A DNA stretch of 64,000 nucleotides from Vulcanimicrobium sp035943995 (GCA_035943995.1 DASZBS010000021.1:65203-129202); one strand, 5' to 3'. Numbered from the stretch's first letter, positions 32,870 to 42,048 are shown. Made by a program: numbers and translations. Notes: a model not told the origin generated them from the letters alone.

Positions 32870-34447
32870 TCATCCGGTAGCGGCCACTCGGACCTGGGCG
32901 CTGGCGCCGTCGCCGTCCACGCGGATCGTCGGCGCACCGGGCACGACGCTCTGCGGGATGATCTGGAACTCGATGACCTTCACCCCGGACGCGGGCAGCT
33001 CGACGGTGGTGCGGAACGGCGCGCACTGGCGGTCGTTGCAGAACGACGCCACCCAGTGCTTCGGCAGGCCGCTCGCGGCCACGGCGACCGTCTTGCCGGG
33101 CGTCCCCGCGACGACGAGCCGGTACTTGTACGTGCTCGAAACCGAGCCCGGCAGGTCGGGGCCGGTCCAGGGCGCGAGCGACAGGGCCGTCTTGCCCGCC
33201 GGGTGCGCGGTGTCGAGCGCGACCGTCGCCTCTTGTGCCTCTTCCAAGTACATCGCGTATCGGCTGTCGGTCTTGGGCAGCTTGGCCGTCCACGCGCTCG
33301 TCTGCGCGAACGCGGCGCGCGCCTTCGCGGGGTCGCCGGCTTTCACGTACATGCGGCCCTGGTAGAGATATGCCCACGCGAGCTTGCGGATCGCCTTGGC
33401 GTCCTTCGGTTTGGCGGCGACCGCGGCGCGCGCCCGGCCGATCGCCTGCGCGAACGCGATCGGCGCGTCGTTGAAGCGCTTCGCGTCGCCGGCCGACACG
33501 CCGAGCGAGACGAACGCGTCGACGCTCGGGTCGACGTGCGCGACGGTCGCGTACGCGTCGGTCGCAGCGGCGTCGTCGCCGGTCGCGTGCAGCGCGCTCG
33601 CGTAGCCGTTGAGCAGGTCGACGTCGGTCGCGGACACGGCGAGCCCGCGCCGATACGCCGCGAGCGCCTCGGGCCACTGCTCGCGGGCCGACGCGGTGTC
33701 GCCCTGCAGGCGTGCGAGAAGAACTTTGCTGTCGTCCGTTTCCGCGACGGGCTCCAATGCTTTGACGGCAGCATCGCGCAGCGCGTTCTCCTCGGCCTGC
33801 GTGCGAAGATAATCGGTGTCGCCGTCGACGTTCTCCGCCGTGTCGATCGCCGACAGCACCTTCTTCGCGGCATCGCGCACGGTCGCGGCGTCGCCGTCGA
33901 ACGCGAACTTCGCCGGGTCGAGCAGCGCGTCGGCCTTCTTCTGCGCGGCCGTTGCGAGCACGCCGTTGCGGCCAGCCCGTGCGTCGTTGACGAACCCGGC
34001 GAGCACCGGCGGCGAGATGTTGCCGACGTAGCGCGCCCGCAGCACGCCGTCGCCGGAGATCACGAACGTAGTCGGAAACGCGCGCACGTCGTACGTATTG
34101 GAGAACGCTTTGTCGCCGTCGATCGCCTGGGCGTACGGCATGGGCTTCGCCGCGAGGAACGCGCGCACGATCGGCGCAGCTTCGGTCGAGTCGACGCCCA
34201 GGAACACCACGTCGTGCTTCGCGCCGAGCTTCTTTGCGGCCGCGATCAGGTCGGGCGTTTCCTCGCGGCACGGCGGACACCACGTCGCCCAGTCGTTGAG
34301 CACGAGCGTCTTGCCGCGGAAATCCGCCAGCGACACGGCCTTGCCGTCGAGCGTCGTGAGGTGGAAGTCCGGCGCCGGCGAGCCGACCTGCGGGCCCGGC
34401 GGGCCGGTGAGGGCGAGCGCCGTCGCGGCGAGGATTGCGTGCAGCAT
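32870..34447 (-). CDS. Exported thioredoxin-like (TlpA) protein with TPR region and new C-terminal domain, copy 1
   Basis: 525 residues from ATG 34447, which has AGGAG four bases upstream. After a short signal-like start come a TlpA/ResA-type thioredoxin domain with Trp-Cys-Pro-Pro-Cys (Cys57, Cys60) and a TPR-like helical region (about 190-400). A C-terminal beta-rich domain holds Ser-Phe-Cys-Asn-Asp-Arg-Gln-Cys-Ala-Pro-Phe-Arg, also found in the neighbouring paralogue. The fold suggests an extracytoplasmic thiol-disulfide role. It lies six bases after copy 2. The C-terminal domain is not one I recognise. Confidence 0.82.
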   Translation of the reverse strand: MLHAILAATALALTGPPGPQVGSPAPDFHLTTLDGKAVSLADFRGKTLVLNDWATWCPPCREETPDLIAAAKKLGAKHDVVFLGVDSTEAAPIVRAFLAAKPMPYAQAIDGDKAFSNTYDVRAFPTTFVISGDGVLRARYVGNISPPVLAGFVNDARAGRNGVLATAAQKKADALLDPAKFAFDGDAATVRDAAKKVLSAIDTAENVDGDTDYLRTQAEENALRDAAVKALEPVAETDDSKVLLARLQGDTASAREQWPEALAAYRRGLAVSATDVDLLNGYASALHATGDDAAATDAYATVAHVDPSVDAFVSLGVSAGDAKRFNDAPIAFAQAIGRARAAVAAKPKDAKAIRKLAWAYLYQGRMYVKAGDPAKARAAFAQTSAWTAKLPKTDSRYAMYLEEAQEATVALDTAHPAGKTALSLAPWTGPDLPGSVSSTYKYRLVVAGTPGKTVAVAASGLPKHWVASFCNDRQCAPFRTTVELPASGVKVIEFQIIPQSVVPGAPTIRVDGDGASAQVRVAATG

Positions 34448-34453
34448 GATCTC

Positions 34454-36064
34454 CTAAACGTTGACGACCGTGCGGACCGTCGCGACGGTCCGGCCGCCGC
34501 TCGTCGCATCGATGCGGACGTTCACCGGACCCTTGCGCTCCGTGGTGGGAACGACCTGGAACTCGACGACCTTCACGCCGTCGGGCGGCATGACGACCGA
34601 CGTGCGGAACGGCGCGCAGACGCGGTCGGTGCAGAACGACCCGATCCAGCGCTGTGGCAGTCCGCTGGCAGCGAGCGCGACCTTCGCGCCGGGCGCGCCG
34701 GTCACGACGAGGCGGTACTTGAACGTGCTGTCGATCGAGCCCGGCAGATCGGCGCCGGTCCACGGTGCGAGCGAGAGCGCGGCCCGGCTGCCGCGCGCGA
34801 CGTCGAGCGCGACGGTGCCTTCCTGCGCCTGTTCGGCGTACCACTCCCGGCGCGGATCGTTCGGCGCGATCCGCACGGCGGCATCGGCGGCGCGCGCGAA
34901 CGCGGCGCGCGCCTTGTCGCGGTTGCCGGCGGCGATCTCCGTGCGGCCGTAGTACAGGTTCGTCCACGCGAGCTGCGCCGGTTTGGTTGCGAGCGCGATC
35001 GCTTTTTCGAAGCTCTGCTCGGCGGCGGCGACGTTGCCGCCCTTCGCCTGCACGCGGCCGAGTGACACGTACGACGCATACGTCGGCGCGCGCTCGGCGA
35101 TCTTCGCGTCGATGGCCGCGACGCGCGCGTCGTCGCCGAGATGCGACACCGCGTACGCCTGGCCGCTCATCGCGTCGACGTCGTTCGGGGCGTGCTCGAG
35201 CGCTTGGCCGTAGAACGCGTCGGCGTCGCTCCATTTGCCGAGCTCCGCCGCTTCGTCGCCGCGCAGCCGCGCGAGCAGCGCGAGGTCGGCGTCGCCGGAC
35301 GCGACCGGCGCAAACGCCGCGATCGCCGCCGCGCGCAGGATTTCTTGCTCGGCGTGCGTCTTGATCAAGTCGTGGTCGCGCGCCGGGTCGTTCATCGCCT
35401 CGTCCTGCAGGTCGTCGGCGTTGGCGATCGCGTGCGCGGCTTTGGTGACGTTGTCGCGGATCGACGCGGCGTCGCCGGTGAACGGGTACTTCGCCGGATC
35501 GAGCAGCGCGTCGAGTTGCGCTTGGAACGCCGTGCTCAGCGGCGCGCTCTCGTTGCGCTGTGCCGCAACGATGTACGCGTGCAACTGCGCGCGCGGCAAA
35601 ATGTTGTCCGCGTGGCGCGCACGCAGCACGCCGTCGGGCCCGATGACGAGCGTGGTCGGATAGTTGCGGATGTCGTATGCTTTCGCGAAGTCGCTCGTGC
35701 TCGTGGTCACCGCCTGCGGGTACGCGATCCCCTTGGCGGCGACGAACGCGCGCACGACGTTCGCGGTCTCCGTGGTGTCGACGCCGAGGAACGCGACGCC
35801 GCGCGACGCGTCGGCCTTGGATTCCGCGACCAGATCGGGCGTTTCGAGCCGGCACGGTGGGCACCACGAGCCCCACACGTTGATGACCAGGGTCTTGCCG
35901 CGGTAGTCCGCGAGCCGGACCATCTTGCCGTCGACGGTGGTCAACGCGAACGCCGGAGCGGGCTGGCCCACGACCGGACCGGGCAGCGGCGCGGCCGAAG
36001 CCGCCAAGGCGCAGAAACCCGCGCCCAGCACGGACACGACAACCAACGCGAGACAGCGCTTCAT
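34454..36064 (-). CDS. Exported thioredoxin-like (TlpA) protein with TPR region and new C-terminal domain, copy 2
   Basis: 536 residues from ATG 36064 (the frame is open 17 codons further up, but the signal peptide starts here). It has a clear signal peptide, a TlpA-type domain with Trp-Cys-Pro-Pro-Cys (Cys68, Cys71), a TPR-like middle and a C-terminal domain with Ser-Phe-Cys-Thr-Asp-Arg-Val-Cys-Ala-Pro-Phe-Arg. It is colinear with copy 1 over its whole length, but the two have diverged substantially, so the duplication is old. It may receive electrons through a membrane carrier such as CcdA/DsbD, which is not in the window. Confidence 0.82.
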   Translation of the reverse strand: MKRCLALVVVSVLGAGFCALAASAAPLPGPVVGQPAPAFALTTVDGKMVRLADYRGKTLVINVWGSWCPPCRLETPDLVAESKADASRGVAFLGVDTTETANVVRAFVAAKGIAYPQAVTTSTSDFAKAYDIRNYPTTLVIGPDGVLRARHADNILPRAQLHAYIVAAQRNESAPLSTAFQAQLDALLDPAKYPFTGDAASIRDNVTKAAHAIANADDLQDEAMNDPARDHDLIKTHAEQEILRAAAIAAFAPVASGDADLALLARLRGDEAAELGKWSDADAFYGQALEHAPNDVDAMSGQAYAVSHLGDDARVAAIDAKIAERAPTYASYVSLGRVQAKGGNVAAAEQSFEKAIALATKPAQLAWTNLYYGRTEIAAGNRDKARAAFARAADAAVRIAPNDPRREWYAEQAQEGTVALDVARGSRAALSLAPWTGADLPGSIDSTFKYRLVVTGAPGAKVALAASGLPQRWIGSFCTDRVCAPFRTSVVMPPDGVKVVEFQVVPTTERKGPVNVRIDATSGGRTVATVRTVVNV

Positions 36065-36123
36065 GTCGGTTAGGGACGCCCCGCTACGGACGTAGGTTGC
36101 GACGTCCGAGCTCACGGACCGGG

Positions 36124-36891
36124 CTACGTGCGCAGCTTGTACCCGGACGCCGTCATCCGCAGCGCGACCGTGAACGCGAGAAGCGACAGCACGGCTACGA
36201 CGCTCAGCGACAGCGCCAGCGGCACATCGCCCTTGTCGATGTAGCTGTAGCGGAAGGCGTCGATCATGTAGGCCATCGGGTTGAACAGCGAGATCTGGCG
36301 CAGCAGCGGTGGGAGCGACTGCGCCGACGTGAACACGCCGCCGACGAACACGAGCGGCGTGATGAAGAACGTCGTGAGCACCGCGATGTGGTCGAACTTC
36401 TCGGCCATCAGGCCGAAGATGATCCCGAGCGATGAGAACAGCACCGCGACCAGCGCGATGACGAGCAGGTACAAGCCCCAGTTCGACGGCACCGCGTGCA
36501 CGAAGATCACGCCCAGCACCGTGACCAGCAGCGCGATGAAGATCGCGCGCACCGCGCCCGCGACCACGTAGCCGAGCACCATCTCGATCGCCGACAGCGG
36601 CGCGATCAGCAGCTCCTGGATCGAGTTCATGAACCGCCCCTGGAACACCGACGAGGAGCTCTCGCTGTACGTCTGATCGATCACCTGCAGCATGATGAGC
36701 CCGGGGATCAGGAACTGCGCGTACGGCACGCCGTTCATGGTCTTGATGCTGCTCCCGAGCGCGAGGCCGAACACGAACACGTACAGCAGCGTCTGAATCA
36801 CCGGCGGCCAGATCACCTGGTTGATGATCGAGAACGTGCGCACCATCTCGCGCTTGATCAGCGTCTGGAATCCGATCGAGTTCGCGATCAT
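36124..36891 (-). CDS. ABC-2 type exporter permease
   Basis: 255 residues from ATG 36891 with six hydrophobic helices. The family signature near the last helices reads Phe-Ile-Thr-Pro-Leu-Val-Phe-Val-Gly-Gly-Val-Phe, followed by Phe-Asn-Pro-Met-Ala-Tyr-Met-Ile-Asp-Ala-Phe-Arg-Tyr. This is typical of ABC-2 permeases of the DrrB/YadH kind. It overlaps the ATPase gene by four bases (ATGA) and with it forms a complete exporter for an unknown substrate such as a lipid, drug or polysaccharide. Confidence 0.9.
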   Translation of the reverse strand: MIANSIGFQTLIKREMVRTFSIINQVIWPPVIQTLLYVFVFGLALGSSIKTMNGVPYAQFLIPGLIMLQVIDQTYSESSSSVFQGRFMNSIQELLIAPLSAIEMVLGYVVAGAVRAIFIALLVTVLGVIFVHAVPSNWGLYLLVIALVAVLFSSLGIIFGLMAEKFDHIAVLTTFFITPLVFVGGVFTSAQSLPPLLRQISLFNPMAYMIDAFRYSYIDKGDVPLALSLSVVAVLSLLAFTVALRMTASGYKLRT

Positions 36892-37607
36892 CGGCGGGTG
36901 AGCTCCAGGAAGATGTCCTGCAGCGAGCCGTCGCCGATGAGCTGCTGCGTCGTCTCCAGCGCGATGAGCTTGCCGGTCTGGATGATGCCGATGCGGTCGC
37001 AGAGTTCCTCGGCTTCTTCCAGATAGTGCGTGGTCAGGATGATCGTCGTCCCGTTGGTGTTGAGCTCGCGCAGCAGCGACCACAGCTCCAAGCGCAATTC
37101 GACGTCGACGCCCGCGGTCGGCTCGTCGAGGATCACCAGCTTCGGTTCGTGGATCAGCGCGCGCGCGAGCGTCAGCCGCCGCTTCATGCCGCCGGAAAGC
37201 TTGATGTAGGGCTGCTTCGCCTTCGATGCGAGGTCGAAACGTTCGAGCAGCATGTCCGCGCGCGCGTTGACGGCTTTGCCGCGGATGCCGTAGTAGCCGG
37301 CCTGGAAGATCAGCACGTCGCGGATGTTGAGATAGCGGTCGAAGTTGTACTCCTGCGGCGCGAGCCCGACTTGGCGGCGCGCGGTGCGCCAGTCGCGTTC
37401 GACGTCGTGGCCGAATAGCGAGATCGAGCCGCTCGTGATCTTCGCGAGGCCCACCGTCGCGTTGATCGTCGTCGTCTTGCCGGCGCCGTTGGGGCCGAGC
37501 AGGCCGAAGAACTCGCCCTCCTGCACTTCGAACGAGATGCCGTCGACCGCGGTGAAATCGCCGTAGCGCTTCACGAGCTTGTCGACTTTGAGCGCGGGGG
37601 CGCTCAC
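36888..37607 (-). CDS. ABC exporter ATP-binding protein
   Basis: 239 residues from GTG 37607. Walker A Gly-Pro-Asn-Gly-Ala-Gly-Lys-Thr-Thr near residue 38, Q-loop Gln-Glu-Tyr-Asn, signature Leu-Ser-Gly-Gly-Met-Lys-Arg-Arg near 138, Walker B Leu-Val-Ile-Leu-Asp-Glu-Pro-Thr-Ala-Gly-Val-Asp, and H-loop Thr-Thr-His-Tyr-Leu. It belongs to the ABC-2 exporter (DrrA/CcmA-like) group, energising the permease encoded next. Its start overlaps the phosphoesterase stop (GTGA). Confidence 0.93.
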   Translation of the reverse strand: MSAPALKVDKLVKRYGDFTAVDGISFEVQEGEFFGLLGPNGAGKTTTINATVGLAKITSGSISLFGHDVERDWRTARRQVGLAPQEYNFDRYLNIRDVLIFQAGYYGIRGKAVNARADMLLERFDLASKAKQPYIKLSGGMKRRLTLARALIHEPKLVILDEPTAGVDVELRLELWSLLRELNTNGTTIILTTHYLEEAEELCDRIGIIQTGKLIALETTQQLIGDGSLQDIFLELTRR

Positions 37608-38341
37608 GGAATCACCGAACCGGGCGGGCCCAGCTTCGTATAGCGATGGCGGCGCAGCGTGGCGAGGCGCTGCTCGACGTCGGGGATGCCGCTGCGCTTC
37701 AGCTGGCGCGCGACCTTGCCGATGTCGAACGCGACGCGGCGCGACTGCACTTCCCAGCCGTCGGAGCGCCAGGTGAGGATTGCGTAGTGCGCGGCCGGAT
37801 CGCCGTCTTTGGGCAGGCCTGCCGACGCGACGTTGATCAGCGTGCGCCCGCGCCACACGCGCACGTACGGCACGTGCAGGTGGCCGAACGCGATCGTGCG
37901 CTGCGTGACGCCGTCGAACAAGCGCTCGAGCGTGTCGTCGTACGCGTCGGGCCACACGCGCTCGTCGTCGTTCTTGGGGTTCGCGTGGCATACGAGCAGC
38001 CCGTCCTCGCCGTCGCCGAACGCCAGCGAGAACGGCAACCCGGCCAGCCAGCTCGTCCACCCTTCGCCGATCCGTTCGCGCACCCAGCACACGGAGCGCG
38101 CGTCCTCGCCGTCGAGTTGCGCGAGATCCGCCTCACCGACGAAGCGATCGGTGTTGCCGCGCAGACACCGCGCGCCGATCGCGTCCAGCCGTTCGAGGAC
38201 TTTCTTGGGCTTGGGTCCGTCCATGCACAGATCGCCCGCCGCGACGACGACGTCCGCTCCGCCGCGCGACGCGAGGTCGTCCAGACAACGGTCGAGCGCG
38301 TGCGCGTTGCCGTGGATGTCGGAGAGAACCGCTATACGCAA
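37604..38341 (-). CDS. Calcineurin-like metallophosphoesterase (YfcE/MJ0936 type)
   Basis: 245 residues, start TTG 38341. Metal-site motifs: Leu-Ser-Asp-Ile-His-Gly-Asn at the start (D-x-H), Ala-Ala-Gly-Asp-Leu near residue 37, Arg-Gly-Asn-Thr-Asp near 61 (GNxD), Cys-His-Ala-Asn near 120, and Phe-Gly-His-Leu-His near 152. It should hydrolyse phosphodiesters or phosphomonoesters using two metals. The substrate is unknown. It sits three bases after the DDAH-like gene and is coupled to the ABC ATPase gene. Confidence 0.88.
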   Translation of the reverse strand: MRIAVLSDIHGNAHALDRCLDDLASRGGADVVVAAGDLCMDGPKPKKVLERLDAIGARCLRGNTDRFVGEADLAQLDGEDARSVCWVRERIGEGWTSWLAGLPFSLAFGDGEDGLLVCHANPKNDDERVWPDAYDDTLERLFDGVTQRTIAFGHLHVPYVRVWRGRTLINVASAGLPKDGDPAAHYAILTWRSDGWEVQSRRVAFDIGKVARQLKRSGIPDVEQRLATLRRHRYTKLGPPGSVIP

Positions 38342-38344
38342 CCC

Positions 38345-39193
38345 TCAGCCGCGCTTCACGGCGAGGGCGAGCGAGAACGGGCCGTAACCCGCCTTTCCGA
38401 ACTCCCACAGGTCGATCGCCTCGACGGCGATCTTCGCCTTGCGCAAGATCGCGATCGACTCGCGGAAGCGCAGGTTCGCCACGACGAGCCGGTCGCGGAT
38501 CACGAGCACGCCGGCGGCGAGCTCTTCGCCGCGCGGAACTTCGATGACGCGCAAGTCCGTCGCCGCGACGAGATCCACGCGATCGGGCGCGGCGACCACC
38601 GTGTCGGACGCGACGAGCGAGAACACGTCGCGCAGGCGCGGCACGTCGTTCGCGACCGGCAGTTCGACGACCGTGAATCCTTGCTGTGTAGCGATCGCTT
38701 CGAGCTGGCGGCGGCCGAGCTCGTTTGAACGACGGCGCAAACCGGCGCCGGCGCGCGGGACGCCGATGAAGATCCGGCCCGGCGCGACCGCCACGTCGGT
38801 GGCGTCGAGCAGCCCGGGGGCTTCGATGCGTCCGACGATCGGGATGCCGAGCTCCGCGAGCTGCTTTTCGACGGCGCCGACTTCGGCGCGGCGCTCGATC
38901 TGCGACGGGCGCGCGATCACCGCGCCGTGCGGCAGCACGATCGCGCAATCCGCGACCAGCGTCTCGGTCGCCGCCTCGCTGACCGGCGCCATCTCGTGCA
39001 CCGTCACGCCGCGGTCGCGCAGCGTGCGCACCAGGATACCGTGCTGCTCCAGCGCGCGGTCGGCGATCGGCGACGGCTCGCCCTTGATAGGCGGCAAGCG
39101 GTCGACGGCGGTGGAAGGCCGCAAGACGACGGCGCCGGCGAGGGCGCCGGCGTCGGACGACACGTACGGGGCGGCATAGGACTTCACGGTCAC
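38345..39193 (-). CDS. Dimethylarginine dimethylaminohydrolase/amidinotransferase-fold protein, catalytic residues apparently missing
   Basis: 282 residues from GTG 39193. The guanidine-modifying fold is indicated by the segment near 127-160: Leu-Leu-Asp-Ala-Thr-Asp-Val, Ile-Phe-Ile-Gly-Val, and Arg-Ser-Asn-Glu-Leu-Gly. In DDAH the catalytic His precedes the Leu-[Arg/Lys]-Asp/Ser segment and the Cys lies near the C-terminus. Here these positions appear to be Arg186 and Ser274 (Gly-Tyr-Gly-Pro-Phe-Ser-Leu). The only cysteine is Cys83, so ordinary DDAH chemistry is unlikely. It may be a non-catalytic relative or bind arginine derivatives. It heads the leftward gene string. Confidence 0.72.
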   Translation of the reverse strand: MTVKSYAAPYVSSDAGALAGAVVLRPSTAVDRLPPIKGEPSPIADRALEQHGILVRTLRDRGVTVHEMAPVSEAATETLVADCAIVLPHGAVIARPSQIERRAEVGAVEKQLAELGIPIVGRIEAPGLLDATDVAVAPGRIFIGVPRAGAGLRRRSNELGRRQLEAIATQQGFTVVELPVANDVPRLRDVFSLVASDTVVAAPDRVDLVAATDLRVIEVPRGEELAAGVLVIRDRLVVANLRFRESIAILRKAKIAVEAIDLWEFGKAGYGPFSLALAVKRG

Positions 39194-39474
39194 GACCAGC
39201 GTCGGTTCGCCGGGACACGCCCCGGGTCCTGACCGCGGACCCGAAGAGGCACACATCACCCCGTACCGTCGCGGTCGTCCGCACCGCGTCCCATCTCCCT
39301 GGAACGAAAAGTTGATCGCGTGCAATCGACCTGGAGTTCTACGAGGCCAGTAGCTATGCTGAACCAGTCATTCCGCTTAACGGCGTCATTAGGACAACGG
39401 GACCCGGCCGCCGCTGAGGCGCAAGCCGCACGACCAGGAGACAAAACGGGGGTATCCCAAGTATCAAAAGCACA

Positions 39475-41757
39475 ATGGGTGAGCTGCAAGGTCCTAACCG
39501 CGACTATCACCTGCACACCCTTGGGTGGAACGGATTCCAAGACTTAGCCAGCATCGTCGTTTCTGAAGTCTATGGCATCAACGTTCAAACGTTCAACAAG
39601 ACGCGTGACGCCGGACAAGACGGCGCGTTCCTAATCGCCGCTGTTCCGACCCGCTTAGACTTGATACAAGGGTCTGGAATAATACAGTGCAAGCACTTCG
39701 GCGACTCCGACGCCAGCCTTACGTTGAGTTCGGTTTCCGACGAATTGGTGAAGGCGAGCCGGCTAACGTTGAAGGGCCTTGCCGACAACTATGTCTTAGT
39801 TACAAACGGTCGAGTATCGGCAAGCCAGCGTGCGATAATCTGCGACAAATTCCGGGGAACGGCCGGCATCAAGAACTGCGTGATATTGGATGGGAACTGG
39901 CTGACCAAGGAAATCGCTCTTTCATCTCGATTACGGCGTATCGTTCCGCGCGTCTACGGTCTTGGCGATCTACGATATGTCATAGATGATCGGGCTTCGG
40001 CCCAAACGCGCCAAGTATTGGTAGCGATGAAGTACGAGCTCGCAACAATGGTTCAGACCAAGGCCTATTTTGACTGCCTCAGAGCCTTGCAACAGTATGG
40101 TTTTGCGATGCTCGTCGGCGAGGCAGCCTCAGGAAAATCGACAATTGCCGCAACACTTGCAATGGCATCACTAGACGAACATAATGGCCTAAATTGCGAA
40201 GAGCCGATGGAAGCTTATAAGATTCGCACACCGAAGGATTTCGCAGAACGCTTCGATCCCGAAAATCCAGGACAGTTTTTCTGGGTTGATGACGCGTTCG
40301 GTTCGAACTCGTTTCAGCGCGGCCTCACTGAGGAATGGTCGCGGTATTTTAAAGAACTTCAGGCTGCGATTAAGGGCGGTGGCAAAATAATCTTCACATC
40401 GCGTGACTATGTGTTTGGTTCAGCGCGCGCAAATCTACTCATCGATGCATTTCCGTTGCTCAGAACCGCCGAGGTCATTATATACTTACGCGATATCTCG
40501 CAGCGTGAGAGAGTGCAGATACTCTATAACCACATAAAATTCGGTGATCAGCCCAAGCCCTATAAGCGACAGCTAAAGCCATTCTTGCTCAAGGCAGCAC
40601 TCTCTCCACATTTTGTGCCCGAAGTAGCCAAGCGGCTCGGCAATCCGGAATACACAAAAGATGTTGCCATGACTCAAGAAGGCGTGCTGGATTTCGTCCG
40701 ACGCCGCGGCGACTATCTAATTGAGACGATTCAGAAGATGGACGACGATCTTAAGCGCGCACTTTATGTAATGTTTATGCTAGGTGGGCGCATTCCATCA
40801 CCTCTTGATCCGGCCGATGTGGGACTTGGACAGGCGCTTCGACTGAATGACTTGAGTGTGCAAGGTCTCCGCGATGCGTTCAAGCGAGCCGACGGATCAT
40901 TTATAATTGTAGATTCATCCGAGGAATATACGTTTCGACATCCAACGATTCGTGACGCTATTGCCTCGATAGTAAGCGCGGACCGCGAGCTAGTTGACGT
41001 CTATCTAGCCGGCACTCCTTTAGCCATCCTTCTAGCTGAGGTCCGATGTGTTGGAATGGTCGTAACCGGCGCAAAAGTCGAGGTCCCCACCAATAGATAT
41101 GCGCTCTTACGTAGCCGCCTTGAGGAATTGACTGACGCATATCAAGCTGTTCCGTTCCTGGCAGATCGGGCCGATGACAAGTTCTTGCGAGCTTATATCG
41201 ATAAGCATCCCGAAGTTATCGCGAAACTGTTGCAAAATTGGTCTTGGGAAGATTCGCCATCTGCGCGAATTGTATTACGGCGCCTTCACGATTTGTCCGT
41301 GCTTTCGGCTGGCGATAGGGCTACTGTTGTTGCGCGCATCGTGGAGTACTGCGTTGAAACGCCAAGTGCTCTCGTACTGGCCGATGAGAACATATCGGCC
41401 CTTCTGACGGACGACGAACGAAGCGACGCGATTAGCCGCCTCCAGTCCGAGGTCGTTCCATCACTCGATGACATAATTGCCCAATGGGGAGAGAACTACG
41501 ACGTAAGCAATGATCCGGAAAACTATTTCGCCCCATTGTGGTCGACATTGGATTCGCTGAGCGCACTTCTCCTGTCAGAAGGTGATTCAAGCGGGTATGT
41601 TCTCGTTAAAGAAGCGGAGACGGCATTACAGCATATCTTCGATGCTGCTGAAAGCGACTATCATGATGCCAATCAGGAGCCAGACTACGATGACGACCGT
41701 CGCGGAACACCGTCGGGTAGCTATGACCGAGATCCGTTTGATGATGTTGACGAATAG
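39475..41757 (+). CDS. PD-(D/E)XK nuclease fused to STAND-type P-loop NTPase; probable anti-phage defence protein
   Basis: 760 residues. The N-terminal 150 residues look like an Mrr/Cap4-type nuclease: Gly-Trp-Asn-Gly-Phe-Gln-Asp-Leu, Asp49, then Gln71-Cys72-Lys73 (D...QxK). The NTPase follows, with Walker A Gly-Glu-Ala-Ala-Ser-Gly-Lys-Ser-Thr (215-223), Walker B Phe-Phe-Trp-Val-Asp-Asp (268-273) and a Thr-Ser-Arg sensor near 308-310. Then come helical wing-like and repeat regions, ending in an acidic tail. The codon mix is clearly richer in A/T than in all neighbours, pointing to transfer. It stands alone and has no good ribosome site. About 290 bases after it (41758-42048) contain nothing convincing. 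It resembles Avs-type proteins in logic but is much shorter. Confidence 0.8.
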   Translation: MGELQGPNRDYHLHTLGWNGFQDLASIVVSEVYGINVQTFNKTRDAGQDGAFLIAAVPTRLDLIQGSGIIQCKHFGDSDASLTLSSVSDELVKASRLTLKGLADNYVLVTNGRVSASQRAIICDKFRGTAGIKNCVILDGNWLTKEIALSSRLRRIVPRVYGLGDLRYVIDDRASAQTRQVLVAMKYELATMVQTKAYFDCLRALQQYGFAMLVGEAASGKSTIAATLAMASLDEHNGLNCEEPMEAYKIRTPKDFAERFDPENPGQFFWVDDAFGSNSFQRGLTEEWSRYFKELQAAIKGGGKIIFTSRDYVFGSARANLLIDAFPLLRTAEVIIYLRDISQRERVQILYNHIKFGDQPKPYKRQLKPFLLKAALSPHFVPEVAKRLGNPEYTKDVAMTQEGVLDFVRRRGDYLIETIQKMDDDLKRALYVMFMLGGRIPSPLDPADVGLGQALRLNDLSVQGLRDAFKRADGSFIIVDSSEEYTFRHPTIRDAIASIVSADRELVDVYLAGTPLAILLAEVRCVGMVVTGAKVEVPTNRYALLRSRLEELTDAYQAVPFLADRADDKFLRAYIDKHPEVIAKLLQNWSWEDSPSARIVLRRLHDLSVLSAGDRATVVARIVEYCVETPSALVLADENISALLTDDERSDAISRLQSEVVPSLDDIIAQWGENYDVSNDPENYFAPLWSTLDSLSALLLSEGDSSGYVLVKEAETALQHIFDAAESDYHDANQEPDYDDDRRGTPSGSYDRDPFDDVDE

Positions 41758-42048
41758 GCTCATGGGTCCGAGTCGCGCACAGTAGCCTCATGCGCATATT
41801 TTACGATTTCGCCCAGAATTCACCGCGAGCGGGTTCCAGGCTCTCAAACCAACGGGTTCATTGTATTCGCGGGCGGGTGGTCGTCGACGATCGCTTGGCT
41901 TTGGAATGGCGGAGAACCATTCTCGTCAAGGAGAGAGCGGATCTGAGCAACGTCATCGACCGCATGAGCCCTCGCATTCTCACTAGATGGGGACCTTAGG
42001 CGGTCGTCTTCGATGTCGCGCCTCTTTCACCGAGCGGTAAGCGAACGG

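Noticed and set aside
39194..39474. tRNA or attachment site next to the STAND gene
   Set aside because: No tRNA-like cloverleaf or T-loop sequence and no flanking direct repeat found, so no integration site is claimed.
41790..41999. 69-codon open frame downstream of the STAND gene
   Set aside because: No ribosome site, no motif, mixed codon bias and no overlap with neighbours; probably random in AT-richer DNA.
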